Shown piece after piece: positions 34,557 to 44,333 of a stretch of 64,000 nucleotides of DNA. The stretch comes from CAZEWZ01 sp964516765 (lineage in GTDB: Bacteria > Bacteroidota > Bacteroidia > Flavobacteriales > UBA7430), in contig CAZEWZ010000001.1 of the NCBI GenBank assembly GCA_964516765.1, forward strand, positions 62,001 through 126,000. Reading direction: 5' to 3'. The translations under genes were made by a program, and so were the position numbers. The notes beneath the pieces were generated by a model. That model saw nothing but the letters and a program-made list of their open reading frames with translations. It ran no database searches and was not told the origin of the DNA. Each line of letters starts with the position of its first letter. Within the stretch, counting starts at the first letter, position 1.

Positions 34557-35954
34557 TTAGTTTTTGATAGTAGTTTTTTTCACAATTTTCGCCATCATTT
34601 CGCCCTCCATAACTAAGATTTCTCCCACGTATGTTCTGCCATACATATGACAAATACCCCTTCTTATGGGTGAAATCAGATTAAGTTCAAATATTAGCGT
34701 ATCGCCTGGTACTACCTTGTGTTTGAATTTAACCTTATCAATTTTCATAAAATAAGTGAGGTAATTCTCTGGATCTGGTACAGAGCTTAAAACCAATATT
34801 CCTCCAGCCTGTGCCATGGCTTCAATTTGAAGAACACCAGGCATCACTGGTGACCCAGGGAAATGACCATTGAAGAATGACTCATTCATAGTAGTATTTT
34901 TTAAGCCTACTACTCGATTTTCAGACAGCTCTAGTATTTTATCAATAAGAAGAAATGGAGGTCTGTGAGGAAGTAGAGTCATAATTTGTTCGATATTCAT
35001 CACAGGAACATCATTAGGTTTTTGTTTTGGGGCCATTTGTATTTGATTTTGTATTTGATCTTTTATCATCTTTGCAAATTCAGTGTTAGGCCTATGCCCT
35101 GGTTTATGTGCGATCACTCTCCCTTTAATTGGTCTTCCAATTAGAGTCAAATCACCCAAGACATCTAATAGTTTGTGTCGAGCGGCTTCATTTGGGTATC
35201 TCAGTGCTATGTTATTCAAGTGTCCTTTCTTGGACTTTGCTATTGATTTTTTGTTAAATATTTTCGAAAGTCTAATTAACTCATTCGAGCTTATGTCTGC
35301 ATTCACATAAACAATAGCATTACCTAAATCTCCTCCTTTGATGTGTCCATTTTTTAATAGTACTTCTAGTTCATTAAGAAAACAAAAAGTTCGAGCATCT
35401 GCAAATTCTGTTTCAAAAAGTTCAATGCGAGAAAGTTCAGCTTTCTGTTTCCCTAGAACAGTTAATCCATAATCTACAGTTACCGATATGCTATAGTTCT
35501 CAGCTGGAATAATTTTTAGTGAAGCTCCTGTTTTTTGATCTACATAACTAATTTCTTCTTTTACCACAAAATAATTTTTTATTGCATTTTGTTTATGTAG
35601 TATGGCTGACTTCAAACAATGAATAAATTGAATGGCGCTGCCGTCCATGATAGGAGGTTCTTCGGCGTCTATTTCAATGAGAATATTATCAATTTCAAGC
35701 CCTGTAATAGCTGCAAGTACATGCTCTATGGTTTGGAGTTTAACCTCTCCTTTTTCTATTGTTGTACTCCTGTCTGTGAATGTGACATAATCGATATTTG
35801 CCTCTAATATTGGCTCTCCTAGGAGATCAATTCGTTTGAATGAAATACCATGATTAATTGGAGCAGGTTTAAATGTCATAGAGACTTCTGTGCCCGTGTG
35901 TAGTCCAAAACCTTTAATTTTGGCTTCATTTTTTATTGTGAATTGATGACTCAT
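34557..35954 (-). CDS. lpxC/fabZ: Bifunctional UDP-3-O-acyl-GlcNAc deacetylase / 3-hydroxyacyl-ACP dehydratase (LpxC-FabZ fusion)
   Basis: A 465-residue fusion. Residues 1-300 are LpxC: GFGLHTGTEVSMTFKPAP, zinc His78 in TIEHVLAAITGLEIDN, and the zinc His and Asp in AARHKLLDVLGDLTLIG. After a short linker (PKQKPNDVP), residues from about 315 are FabZ: IMTLLPHRPPFLLIDKI with the catalytic His, GHFPGSPVMPGVLQIEAMAQ with the catalytic Glu. The fusion is standard for Bacteroidota and joins the committed lipid A step with fatty-acid elongation. It lies between lpxD and lpxA. Confidence 0.97.
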   Translation of the reverse strand: MSHQFTIKNEAKIKGFGLHTGTEVSMTFKPAPINHGISFKRIDLLGEPILEANIDYVTFTDRSTTIEKGEVKLQTIEHVLAAITGLEIDNILIEIDAEEPPIMDGSAIQFIHCLKSAILHKQNAIKNYFVVKEEISYVDQKTGASLKIIPAENYSISVTVDYGLTVLGKQKAELSRIELFETEFADARTFCFLNELEVLLKNGHIKGGDLGNAIVYVNADISSNELIRLSKIFNKKSIAKSKKGHLNNIALRYPNEAARHKLLDVLGDLTLIGRPIKGRVIAHKPGHRPNTEFAKMIKDQIQNQIQMAPKQKPNDVPVMNIEQIMTLLPHRPPFLLIDKILELSENRVVGLKNTTMNESFFNGHFPGSPVMPGVLQIEAMAQAGGILVLSSVPDPENYLTYFMKIDKVKFKHKVVPGDTLIFELNLISPIRRGICHMYGRTYVGEILVMEGEMMAKIVKKTTIKN

Positions 35955-35959
35955 TTGAA

Positions 35960-36982
35960 CTAGCTAAGTTTTTTTTCTAAATCAATTATTCTCTTATTTA
36001 AATCAGGGAGTTGTCGAAAATAAACATAAGACCGCTGAAATTTTTTAATATCAAAAGCTAAATTACCTTGAAGAATTCTACCTTTTTGTGTTATGCTTTT
36101 TGAAATTCCTGATTTCCCAGCAATTTTAACATTGTCAGCGATGCTAAGATGACCTGCAATAGCAACATGGCCACCAATCATACAATTTCTCCCAACTTTA
36201 CTAGAACCTGCAATAGCAGTTTGAGAGGCTATGACAGTATTTTCACCTATTTCAACATTGTGTGCAATTTGAATCAAATTATCTAATTTGACTCCCGCGT
36301 GAATTATAGTAGACCCCATAGTTGCTCTATCAATACATGTGTTCGCTCCGATTTCAACTTCTGGATGAATGACAACATTACCAATTTGAGGTATCTTATC
36401 GAATGTTTTTTCATTATTGGGTGCAAAACCAAAACCATCTGAGCCGATAACAACTCCAGCATGGATGATGCAGTTTTTTTCTATTTGGCAGTCATAGTAT
36501 ATTTTTACTCCAGAATACAGGGTGCAGCCGTCGTTAATTTTCACATTATCACCAATGTAACAGTGAGGATATATCCTAACGTTATTGCCCAAGGAGACGT
36601 TTTTTCCAATGTAAGCAAAGGCCCCTATGAAGACATTTTTAGGTATTATTGCGGTTTTATCGATATGAGAAAGAGATTCAATTCTAAAGTCTTGTTCACG
36701 TAAACCTTCAATAATTTGGAGCAATTTAGCAAAAGAATTGTAGGGATTGTCAACCCGAATGAGGGTAGCTTGAACTTCTTTTTCTAGAACAAAATGTTTG
36801 TTTATTATGATCGCCGAAGCATCAGTTGTGTATATGTGTTCTTTATATCTAGAATTAGATAAAAAACATAATCCATTTTTAGACCCTTCTTCGATTTTAG
36901 TTACTTTATTAAGTATTACATCGGGATTGCCTTCGACAACACCATTAAGCATTTGAGATATTTTTTTAGCAGTAAATTTCAT
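35960..36982 (-). CDS. lpxD: UDP-3-O-(3-hydroxyacyl)glucosamine N-acyltransferase LpxD
   Basis: A 340-residue enzyme for the third lipid A step. An N-terminal uridine-binding domain (about 1-100; AKKISQMLNGVVEGNPDV) precedes hexapeptide repeats (DKTAIIPKNVFIGAFAYIGK onward) with the active-site segment NLIQIAHNVEIGENTVI and IGSDGFGFAP. It precedes lpxC/fabZ by five bases. The HD hydrolase gene upstream ends 22 bases away and probably belongs to the same operon. Confidence 0.96.
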   Translation of the reverse strand: MKFTAKKISQMLNGVVEGNPDVILNKVTKIEEGSKNGLCFLSNSRYKEHIYTTDASAIIINKHFVLEKEVQATLIRVDNPYNSFAKLLQIIEGLREQDFRIESLSHIDKTAIIPKNVFIGAFAYIGKNVSLGNNVRIYPHCYIGDNVKINDGCTLYSGVKIYYDCQIEKNCIIHAGVVIGSDGFGFAPNNEKTFDKIPQIGNVVIHPEVEIGANTCIDRATMGSTIIHAGVKLDNLIQIAHNVEIGENTVIASQTAIAGSSKVGRNCMIGGHVAIAGHLSIADNVKIAGKSGISKSITQKGRILQGNLAFDIKKFQRSYVYFRQLPDLNKRIIDLEKKLS

Positions 36983-37004
36983 ACGGGCTAAAATACAATT
37001 TTTT

Positions 37005-38249
37005 CTATACGGAACAATCCTTTGGGTAGCATAGAGAATGTTTAGTAATAGTTCGAGCTAAGACGGAAATATTGAGTTGGTCGGCCGCTTTTGCAATGTC
37101 AGTTATCGTCCCATCTTTATATAACAGGTTAATTTTATCTTTCTTTGGGTCATAAGCTTTATTATCAATTTTGTTTGTAAAGACCAAATGATGGCAGTCT
37201 TCTTTTTTTATCCCATACTTAGCAACGACTCTTTTTTTAATATTTTCAATATATTTTGCAGAAAAAGATTTTTCTTGAAGTTCAATCTTAAGTAATTTTC
37301 GTTCAATCAACATTCTACTTAATAATGACAATAATTTGTCTGGGTGAGAGCACCACTCCTTGATAGAACACATTATGTCATTATCATCTAATTTACAGAA
37401 AATCTCAAGGAGTCTTTTATGGGTGTAAAAGTTTTCTAAACTATGGTTGTTATCTAAAAACTCTTTAAGTGCAGAGGTACTAAAAAGTGTAATTCCACTT
37501 TTAGAAAGCCATTTCGCTCGTTTTAAGATTTCAGCTAGAGTGAATTCTGCAGATAAAACTGTTTTGTGAAGATAGACTTGCCAATACATGAGCCTTCGTG
37601 CAATGATAAATTTCTCGACAGAATAAATAGCTTTTGCATCTATGACTAATTCACCCTTACTCACATTGAGCATGTTGATTAATCTGTCAGAGTTGATAAT
37701 TCCTTCTGAAACTCCAGAAAAAAAGCTATCTCTCTTGAGATAATCAAGTCGATCCACATCCAATTGGCTTGAGATGAGTTGATGTAAAAATAGTTTATGA
37801 TATTTGTTTTGGAAAATTTTAAGTGCTAAAGACAATTTTCCATCAAAATCTTCGTTTAATTCCTGCATCACTAATATAGATAGATCTTCGTGATTTACTC
37901 CGTCGACAATACTATGTTCTAATGCATGAGAAAAGGGACCGTGGCCAATATCGTGTAGTAAAATAGCAATTAATACGGCTTGTTCTTCTTCTTCGCTAAT
38001 CGGATGGCCTTTAGATTGAAGAGATTTTACTGCATTTTGCATAAGATGCATTGCGCCAAGTGCGTGATGAAAGCGTGTGTGATAAGCTCCAGGATAAACC
38101 AAGTATGTTAATCCAAGTTGACTAATACGTCTCAAACGCTGAAAATACCGATGCTCTACTAGCCTAGAAAGTAACTCATTGGGAATACTTGTAAATCCAT
38201 ATACGGGATCATTAAGAATTTTTGTTTTATTCACTGAATAAGCCATCAA
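37005..38249 (-). CDS. HD-superfamily phosphohydrolase (dGTPase-like)
   Basis: A 414-residue protein with an HD domain: metal-binding HTRFHHALGAMHLM (about 58-71) and LLHDIGHGPFSHALEH (about 96-111), later SSQLDVDRLDYLKRD (about 160-174). This is the SAMHD1/YwfO-like branch, whose members hydrolyse dNTPs or other nucleotides; substrate unknown. ATG at 38249 or 38246 (MAYSVNKTK) are equivalent. It is first in the HD-lpxD-lpxC/fabZ-lpxA-ABC-efp run and divergent from porX. Confidence 0.88.
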   Translation of the reverse strand: MMAYSVNKTKILNDPVYGFTSIPNELLSRLVEHRYFQRLRRISQLGLTYLVYPGAYHTRFHHALGAMHLMQNAVKSLQSKGHPISEEEEQAVLIAILLHDIGHGPFSHALEHSIVDGVNHEDLSILVMQELNEDFDGKLSLALKIFQNKYHKLFLHQLISSQLDVDRLDYLKRDSFFSGVSEGIINSDRLINMLNVSKGELVIDAKAIYSVEKFIIARRLMYWQVYLHKTVLSAEFTLAEILKRAKWLSKSGITLFSTSALKEFLDNNHSLENFYTHKRLLEIFCKLDDNDIMCSIKEWCSHPDKLLSLLSRMLIERKLLKIELQEKSFSAKYIENIKKRVVAKYGIKKEDCHHLVFTNKIDNKAYDPKKDKINLLYKDGTITDIAKAADQLNISVLARTITKHSLCYPKDCSV

Positions 38250-38299
38250 TTTTATTAATTTTAAACTATTAGTTCATATTACGAAATTACTAAATATCT

Positions 38300-39850
38300 A
38301 TGGAAAAAGTTAGGATACTTTGGGTGGATGATGAGATAGAATTATTAAAACCACATATTATATTTCTTGAAGCCAAAGGTTATGAGGTAAGTACGGCTAA
38401 TAATGGAGAGGATGCACTTGAGTCTCTGGATAACCATACTTTTGAAATCATTTTTTTAGATGAAAATATGCCTGGTCTTTCTGGTATAGAAACTCTAGAA
38501 CGAATATATGAGCGGCATAATATTCCTGTGGTAATGATTACAAAAAGTGAAGAAGAGTTCATTATGGAAGAAGCTTTAGGGTCTAAGATTTCAGATTACC
38601 TTATTAAGCCCGTAAATCCAAATCAAATTTTACTTTCCTTAAAAAAAAATCTCGATTCCAAGCGACTTGTTAATGACAAAGTAACAACTAGTTATCAAAA
38701 AGAGTTTAGACAAATTAGTCAATCCATTATGGAGGCTAGGAGTCTACAGGATTGGTTTTTAATTTATCATAATTTAGTTCATTGGGAATTAGAGATTGAT
38801 GAGATTGATTCCTCTGGTATGGTTGAGATTATTGAGATGCAAAAAGCAGATGCTAATGCACAGTTTTTTAAATATGTGAAGAATAATTATGAATCTTGGT
38901 TGAAAGATGGACCAGAGAAGCCTGTTCTTTCTCATAATCTACTTAGAGATAAGCTTGTCCCTTTTCTCTCAAATGAACGTCCTGATTTTTTTATATTGAT
39001 TGATAATCTACGCCATGATCAGTGGAAAATATTACAACCCATTGTTGAGGAGTGGTTTATTATTGATGAGGAATCAAGTTTTTGTAGTATTCTACCTACG
39101 GCAACTCAATATTCTAGAAATTCAATATTCTCTGGATTAACCCCTCTAGATCTATCTAAGCGCTTCCCGCACTTGTGGAAAAATGACCATGAAGAAGGAG
39201 GCAAAAATCTTCACGAAAAAGAGTTTTTGCAAGATCAAATGGAAAGATTGGGTCTTTCGAAAAAAAAAATAAGCTACAATAAGGTCGTTCAGCAGCAATT
39301 TGGAACTAGACTAGTAGATCAGTTTAATCATTTACTTCAAAATGACTTAAATTTTATTGTGTATAATTTCGTTGATATGCTATCTCATGCAAAAACAGAA
39401 ATGGAAATGATTAGAGAGTTAGCAGGTAATGATAAATCATATCGTGCCCTAACAAGAACCTGGTTTAAAAACTCATCTTTGCTGGAGATGCTAAAAAAAA
39501 TTACTGAAAGTGGCTCTCAGTTATTTATTACTACTGATCATGGAACTATCAATGTAGGGGTGCCCTCCAAAGTTATTGGGGATAAAGAAACATCGTCTAA
39601 TTTGAGATATAAAACAGGGAAAAGACTGCAGTATCAGCCCAAGGATGTTATGGTGATGGATAATCCAGAACAATTTTTCTTACCTGCTTCAAATTTAAGT
39701 TCAAAATTTATTTTCGCAAAAGAAAATATTTATTTAACCTATCCGAATAATTACAATCATTTTGTGAAATACTTTAAAGATACATATCAGCACGGGGGAA
39801 TTTCATTGCAAGAAATGGTTTGTCCCTTTATTCGTTTGTCACCTAAATAA
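38300..39850 (+). CDS. porX: T9SS response regulator PorX (receiver plus PglZ/alkaline phosphatase-like domain)
   Basis: A 516-residue two-domain protein. The receiver domain (1-120) has Asp10, Asp11, phospho-acceptor Asp54 in IIFLDENMPG and Lys of LIKPVNP. From about 200 on is the PglZ domain of the alkaline phosphatase superfamily: DFFILIDNLRHDQW with metal Asp, SILPTATQYSRNSIFSGL with the nucleophile Thr, NFVDMLSHAKTE, and TTDHGTINVG. PorX works with the histidine kinase PorY to control type IX secretion and acts as a zinc-dependent phosphodiesterase on oligonucleotides. Followed directly by tsaE and ald. Confidence 0.95.
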   Translation: MEKVRILWVDDEIELLKPHIIFLEAKGYEVSTANNGEDALESLDNHTFEIIFLDENMPGLSGIETLERIYERHNIPVVMITKSEEEFIMEEALGSKISDYLIKPVNPNQILLSLKKNLDSKRLVNDKVTTSYQKEFRQISQSIMEARSLQDWFLIYHNLVHWELEIDEIDSSGMVEIIEMQKADANAQFFKYVKNNYESWLKDGPEKPVLSHNLLRDKLVPFLSNERPDFFILIDNLRHDQWKILQPIVEEWFIIDEESSFCSILPTATQYSRNSIFSGLTPLDLSKRFPHLWKNDHEEGGKNLHEKEFLQDQMERLGLSKKKISYNKVVQQQFGTRLVDQFNHLLQNDLNFIVYNFVDMLSHAKTEMEMIRELAGNDKSYRALTRTWFKNSSLLEMLKKITESGSQLFITTDHGTINVGVPSKVIGDKETSSNLRYKTGKRLQYQPKDVMVMDNPEQFFLPASNLSSKFIFAKENIYLTYPNNYNHFVKYFKDTYQHGGISLQEMVCPFIRLSPK

Positions 39851-40273
39851 ATGAAAGTTACTATTAACTCTTTAATTGAATTGCCAGATTTGGCATCACA
39901 GATTCTTAAAAATCACTCATTTAAGGTAATCCTTTTTTATGGAGAGATGGGTGTAGGTAAAACTACTTTTATTAAGAGTCTATGTGCTAAACTAGGTGTG
40001 AAAAAAACAGATGTATGTAGTCCAACTTATTCCTTAATTAATGAGTATGAGACAGCTATGGGTGATTTGGTTTATCATTTTGATTTTTATAGATTAGATT
40101 CTGAGGAAGAGGCATATGATATAGGTTATGAAGATTATTTCTATTCCGATCATTATTGTTTTATCGAATGGCCAGAAAAGATATTTAACTTACTGCCTGA
40201 GCAGCATTTAAGTATTCATATCGAGTCTTTTACCAATAAGCGTATATTTACCATCAAAGAGATACAGCTTTAG
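39851..40273 (+). CDS. tsaE: tRNA threonylcarbamoyladenosine biosynthesis ATPase TsaE
   Basis: A 140-residue P-loop protein: Walker A GEMGVGKTTF (31-40), switch-like SPTYSLINEY with Thr, and HFDFYRLDSEEEAYDIGYEDYF then CFIEWPEKI of TsaE. It drives the TsaBD complex in t6A37 tRNA modification. It begins the base after the porX stop and ends three bases before the alanine dehydrogenase ATG. Confidence 0.95.
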   Translation: MKVTINSLIELPDLASQILKNHSFKVILFYGEMGVGKTTFIKSLCAKLGVKKTDVCSPTYSLINEYETAMGDLVYHFDFYRLDSEEEAYDIGYEDYFYSDHYCFIEWPEKIFNLLPEQHLSIHIESFTNKRIFTIKEIQL

Positions 40274-40275
40274 TA

Positions 40276-41487
40276 ATGAGTAAACCTGAAATTTTAAGTT
40301 TTTTGAATGAGGAGTTTCCAATGACCCAACCCGAAGTTCTAGAGCTATCTAACAATAGTCAGTCTTTGTTTATCGGAATCCCTAAAGAAAGAGCTTTTCA
40401 AGAAAAGAGAGTTCCTCTTGTTCCAGAGGCTGTCGGACTTTTAGTTAGTAATGGACATCGAGTTCATGTTGAGGAAGGAGCTGGAATAGCAAGTTTTTTT
40501 ACAGACAAAGAATATAGCGATGCTGGAGCCAAAATTTGCATAAATGTCAAAGAGGTTTTCGAAGCAGATATTATTCTTAAGGTAGTTCCTCCCTCAAAGA
40601 AAGAATTAGAATATTTGAAATATAATCAGTGTCTTATTTCTGCTCTGCAATTAAAAACACAGACAAGTGATTATTTCAAAAAGCTTATGGAGAAAAAAGT
40701 AACTGCTGTTGCTTTTGATTATATTCAAGATGAATCAAATTCTTTTCCTATTGTCCAGTCAATGAGTGAAATTGCTGGAAGTTCTTCTATTTTAATCGCC
40801 TCTGAATTACTCAATACAACTGTAGGAGGGAAGGGAGTATTAATGGGGGGGATTCCAGGTGTAAGTCCTACTCAGGTTGTTATTATTGGTGCAGGAACAG
40901 TGGCTGAATATGCATCTAGAACTGCCATGGCATTGGGTGCTTCTGTTAAAGTATTCGATAATTCAATCGCCAGATTACGGCGTTTACAAAATGATTTACA
41001 CCTACCTGTTGCTACTTCAATTTTACAACCAAAGGTTTTAGAAAAAGCCCTGAGAAGAGCAGATGTTGCTATTGGTGCGCTTAGAGCTAAAGAAGGGCGC
41101 ACTCCATGTGTTATTTCTGATGAAATGGTTCAGATGATGAAGCCTAAGTCTGTCATTGTTGATGTAAGTATTGACCAGGGAGGTTGTTTTGAGACTTCGG
41201 AGGTGACAACTCATGAAACTCCTATTTTTACAAAACACGAAGTGATTCATTATTGTGTGCCAAACATTGCCTCTAGAGTATCCAAAACTGCTTCTTTTTC
41301 ATTAAGCAATATTCTAGCTCCTCTGCTACTTAAAGTAGGGAATAGAGGCGGTGTAAAGGGAATGTTGCTCCGATCTCCCCATATAAGAGGTGGGGTATAT
41401 GTATATAATGGGATTCTAACAAAAAAAGGAATCGGTAATTGGTTTGATTTACCTTCAAAAGAAATTAGACTACTTTTGGGTAATTAA
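40276..41487 (+). CDS. ald: Alanine dehydrogenase
   Basis: A 403-residue enzyme of the alanine dehydrogenase/transhydrogenase alpha family. N-terminal FIGIPKERAFQEKRVPLVPEA, MSEIAGSSSILIASELL, the NAD-binding fold VVIIGAGTVAEYASRTAMALG (about 197-217) and SVIVDVSIDQGGCFETSE near 296. It interconverts L-alanine and pyruvate plus ammonia with NAD. The N-terminal 30 residues before the conserved start are longer than usual; a second ATG at 40321 (MTQPEV) is possible. The porX-tsaE-ald order is common in Bacteroidota. Confidence 0.92.
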   Translation: MSKPEILSFLNEEFPMTQPEVLELSNNSQSLFIGIPKERAFQEKRVPLVPEAVGLLVSNGHRVHVEEGAGIASFFTDKEYSDAGAKICINVKEVFEADIILKVVPPSKKELEYLKYNQCLISALQLKTQTSDYFKKLMEKKVTAVAFDYIQDESNSFPIVQSMSEIAGSSSILIASELLNTTVGGKGVLMGGIPGVSPTQVVIIGAGTVAEYASRTAMALGASVKVFDNSIARLRRLQNDLHLPVATSILQPKVLEKALRRADVAIGALRAKEGRTPCVISDEMVQMMKPKSVIVDVSIDQGGCFETSEVTTHETPIFTKHEVIHYCVPNIASRVSKTASFSLSNILAPLLLKVGNRGGVKGMLLRSPHIRGGVYVYNGILTKKGIGNWFDLPSKEIRLLLGN

Positions 41488-41507
41488 CAATTTAATTTTT
41501 TTCAAGC

Positions 41508-41888
41508 TTGCTTAGACGTTTTTTTATTTATTTCATAGGAGTAGGTCTAGGAGTAATGATTTCCTTATTTTTTTTTGGAAATAGAGAAATAGATTTTTCA
41601 TATTTCCCCAACGCCCGAACTTTAAAACATTTACGAAATCAAAATTTTGTCATATCCCCTACTGCCAAATGTCATTTGGATTCTATGGGAATGAATGCAG
41701 ATCGTTTTATAGAGTTATTTCAAAAAGAACCTTTGGATGTAGATTTTAGAGCAAGTGACATTCGGCGTCTTTGTCCAAAATATTTAATAGAGGTAGAAAA
41801 TCAGATTTTTAGTTCTTTTATTATTTCAGATTGCGATAGTCTTACTACTTTAAGTTCTTTAGATGACCTAGATTTTTTTTGTCCTTAA
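41508..41888 (+). CDS. Small membrane-anchored protein, DUF4258-like
   Basis: A 126-residue protein with one N-terminal membrane helix (RFFIYFIGVGLGVMISLFFF, residues 4-23) and a soluble domain (VISPTAKCHLDSMGMNADRF, then FRASDIRRLCPKYLIEVENQ). I associate proteins of this plan, placed after ald in flavobacteria, with the DUF4258 group. Function unknown. The start is TTG at 41508, 20 bases after ald; I found no ATG that keeps the helix. It ends eight bases from the convergent proline dehydrogenase. Confidence 0.65.
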   Translation: MLRRFFIYFIGVGLGVMISLFFFGNREIDFSYFPNARTLKHLRNQNFVISPTAKCHLDSMGMNADRFIELFQKEPLDVDFRASDIRRLCPKYLIEVENQIFSSFIISDCDSLTTLSSLDDLDFFCP

Positions 41889-41895
41889 TTTGGAT

Positions 41896-43077
41896 TTAGT
41901 CTCTTCTTTTTATTTCTTCTATTATCAATCCAAGTTCTCTTCCAGTTTGACCAGCTATAGAGGTGTTTTCTTCAGCTCTTCTTACCAAATATGGAAGCAC
42001 TTCTTTCACAGGACCATATGGAACATATTTAACGGTATTGAATCCCTTATTTGCTAGATTAAAGCTAATATGATCACTCATACCCAAAAGTTGTGCAAAA
42101 TATACCTTGGGACTATTCTTTTTAATATTGTATTTCTTCATCAGATGAACAAGAAGTAAAGAGCTTACTTCATTGTGAGATCCTGCACAAATAGAAATAC
42201 CATGAATATGTTCACAGGCATATTCTAATGCAAGATTAAAATCTTTATCTGTAGTCTCTTTACTTTGATGGATAGGACTTTTATATCCTCTATTTTTTGC
42301 TCTCTCTCTCTCTTTTTCCATATAAGCACCTCGAACAAATTTGATACCTAAAAAATATCCATTCTTAATAGAGTTCCTATGTAGTTCTTTGAGGTAATTT
42401 AGTCGATCATGTCGGTAAAATTGACATGTAGTATATACTATAGCTTGTTCTTTGTTATACAACTTCATTAGGTCAAGAGTCATTTGATCGATGGTGTCTT
42501 GTATCCAACTTTCTTCAGCATCAATCATCACAGGAATTTTATGAAGATGGGCTTTTTTGCAGATTTTATCCATGCGATGAAGTATGCGAGTAAATTCTTC
42601 CTGTTCTATATTACAAAGTTCTTTACCTGAATTACTTTTTTCAAGTAGTTGAGCTCGTCCAATCCCAGTACATTTGAAAACTACAAAAGGAATATGATTA
42701 TTATTCTTTGCAAGATCTAAAGTGATTAGAACCTCATTCATCGTCCGTTTAAAATCTACTTCAGTAGCCTTTCCTTCCACAGAATAATCTAGAATAGATT
42801 TAACATTATAATTAGACAATGACAGTATCGTTTGAGAACATTCGTTTAAATTTTCTCCTCCACAAAACTGTTGAAAGACCGTTTTTTTTATAATGCCTGA
42901 AATAGGGAGATGTAATTTTAATGCAATTTCAGATATCTGAGCTCCTAATTTAGCAAGACTACTATTACCCATGATCTTAAAGAGATAATATGCTTTGCGA
43001 AGTTGAAATTTTGACTTCGATTGAAAAGCAATTTCTGTATTGTTAAAGGAGAGCATAGGATTATATTTGTTGACCAA
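41896..43077 (-). CDS. Proline dehydrogenase
   Basis: A 393-residue FAD-dependent TIM-barrel enzyme that oxidises proline to pyrroline-5-carboxylate. Visible marks: PFVVFKCTGIGRAQLL, PVMIDAEESWIQDTID, YTTCQFYRHDRLNYLKEL, FLGIKFVRGAYMEKERERA, SICAGSHNEVSS, and the C-terminal TVKYVPYGPVKEVLPYLVRRAEEN segment with the substrate-binding arginines. It is the single-function form, not PutA. Divergent from aroB, an arrangement found widely in this phylum. Confidence 0.93.
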   Translation of the reverse strand: MVNKYNPMLSFNNTEIAFQSKSKFQLRKAYYLFKIMGNSSLAKLGAQISEIALKLHLPISGIIKKTVFQQFCGGENLNECSQTILSLSNYNVKSILDYSVEGKATEVDFKRTMNEVLITLDLAKNNNHIPFVVFKCTGIGRAQLLEKSNSGKELCNIEQEEFTRILHRMDKICKKAHLHKIPVMIDAEESWIQDTIDQMTLDLMKLYNKEQAIVYTTCQFYRHDRLNYLKELHRNSIKNGYFLGIKFVRGAYMEKERERAKNRGYKSPIHQSKETTDKDFNLALEYACEHIHGISICAGSHNEVSSLLLVHLMKKYNIKKNSPKVYFAQLLGMSDHISFNLANKGFNTVKYVPYGPVKEVLPYLVRRAEENTSIAGQTGRELGLIIEEIKRRD

Positions 43078-43256
43078 ATATATGAAATAATGATCTATTT
43101 TGGTAAGATGATTTGATTCTAATTAGAGCTTAAATTTTTAGTATTTGTTTACTTTAATTTCAATTGTAGATAAATTTTTATTGAAAGAAATACCATTAAT
43201 ACAGGTATATTTCCACGAATATTTATCTTTGCTTTATCTTTTATTAAAAGAATATT

Positions 43257-44333
43257 TTGAAGGAAATTCAATCTGATACATACTCTATTTATATTGGAGA
43301 CAAAGTTTTGTACGAGTTTAATTCCATTTTGGAGAACTTTCAAGATGAGTATTCAAAAATTTTCATATTCTGTGATGAAAATTCCTCAAAATATTGCCTT
43401 CCCCACCTTATTGGATTAGTTCCTATGCTGATTGGTGCAGAAATTATCGAGATTGAATCTGGAGAGCAAAGCAAAACACTATCCATTTGCAATGATGTTT
43501 GGAAAACTATAAGTGAATCTCAAGCAGATCGAAAATCTATTGTGGTTAATCTTGGTGGAGGTGTAGTCTGCGATATGGGGGGATTTATTGCTTCTCTTTA
43601 TAAAAGAGGCCTTCGTTTTTTTCATATTCCAACCACTTTTTTGTCTCAAGTTGATGCCTCAGTGGGAGGTAAGCTAGGGGTAGACTTAGATGGAAATAAA
43701 AATCAGATTGGATTGTATAGAAATCCAGACCTCGTAATCATTGATCCTATATTTTTAGAAACTTTACCCGCAAGACATTTTATAAGTGGATGGGCAGAGG
43801 TTTTTAAACATGCATTGATTGCAGATGATGAATATTGGAGATTTTTGACTCAATTAAACCTCGATAATATCTCTGATATAGAGGCTGTTTTATACCAATC
43901 TATCTTTATTAAGAATAAGATTGTTATGGAAGATTGGGAGGAAAAAGGACCTCGTAAAATGTTGAACTTTGGCCACACTGTTGGTCATGCTCTAGAAAGT
44001 CAATCTTTGAAGAAAAATCGTGATTTATTGCATGGAGAAGCCATTGCAATGGGGATGGTTGTAGAAACAATTCTTTCTGAATCTAGTGGTTTACTTTTTA
44101 TTGATGAATGTCATGAAATACTTGAAAAATTGGCAGAAGTTTTTCCCTTAGAAAAAATTGATATGCTTGAATTCTCTGATTTGTTAAAATGGATGCAGCA
44201 AGACAAGAAAAATATCGATAGCCAGATAAATTTTACTTTATTGTCATCTATAGGAAAAGCCAAAATAAACGCAAGCACTTCTTTAAATGAAATTGAAGAT
44301 GCCTTGAACAAATATAATTTGTTTTTGTCTTGA
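43257..44333 (+). CDS. aroB: 3-dehydroquinate synthase
   Basis: A 358-residue AroB. NAD-binding segments SGEQSKTLSICNDVWKTI and VNLGGGVVCDMGGFIASLYKRG; metal and substrate region PTTFLSQVDASVGGKLGVD; zinc ligands in RKMLNFGHTVGHALES and LHGEAIAMGM. It is the second enzyme of the shikimate pathway. The start is TTG at 43257 (KEIQSDTYSIYIGD), the usual family start; no ATG lies close. The stop overlaps the TTG start of aroA, so two steps of the pathway are coupled. Confidence 0.95.
   Translation: MKEIQSDTYSIYIGDKVLYEFNSILENFQDEYSKIFIFCDENSSKYCLPHLIGLVPMLIGAEIIEIESGEQSKTLSICNDVWKTISESQADRKSIVVNLGGGVVCDMGGFIASLYKRGLRFFHIPTTFLSQVDASVGGKLGVDLDGNKNQIGLYRNPDLVIIDPIFLETLPARHFISGWAEVFKHALIADDEYWRFLTQLNLDNISDIEAVLYQSIFIKNKIVMEDWEEKGPRKMLNFGHTVGHALESQSLKKNRDLLHGEAIAMGMVVETILSESSGLLFIDECHEILEKLAEVFPLEKIDMLEFSDLLKWMQQDKKNIDSQINFTLLSSIGKAKINASTSLNEIEDALNKYNLFLS

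Noticed and set aside
38380..38562. Several short minus-strand frames within porX and alaS
   Set aside because: Each sits fully inside a well-supported gene on the other strand and lacks any domain or ribosome site.
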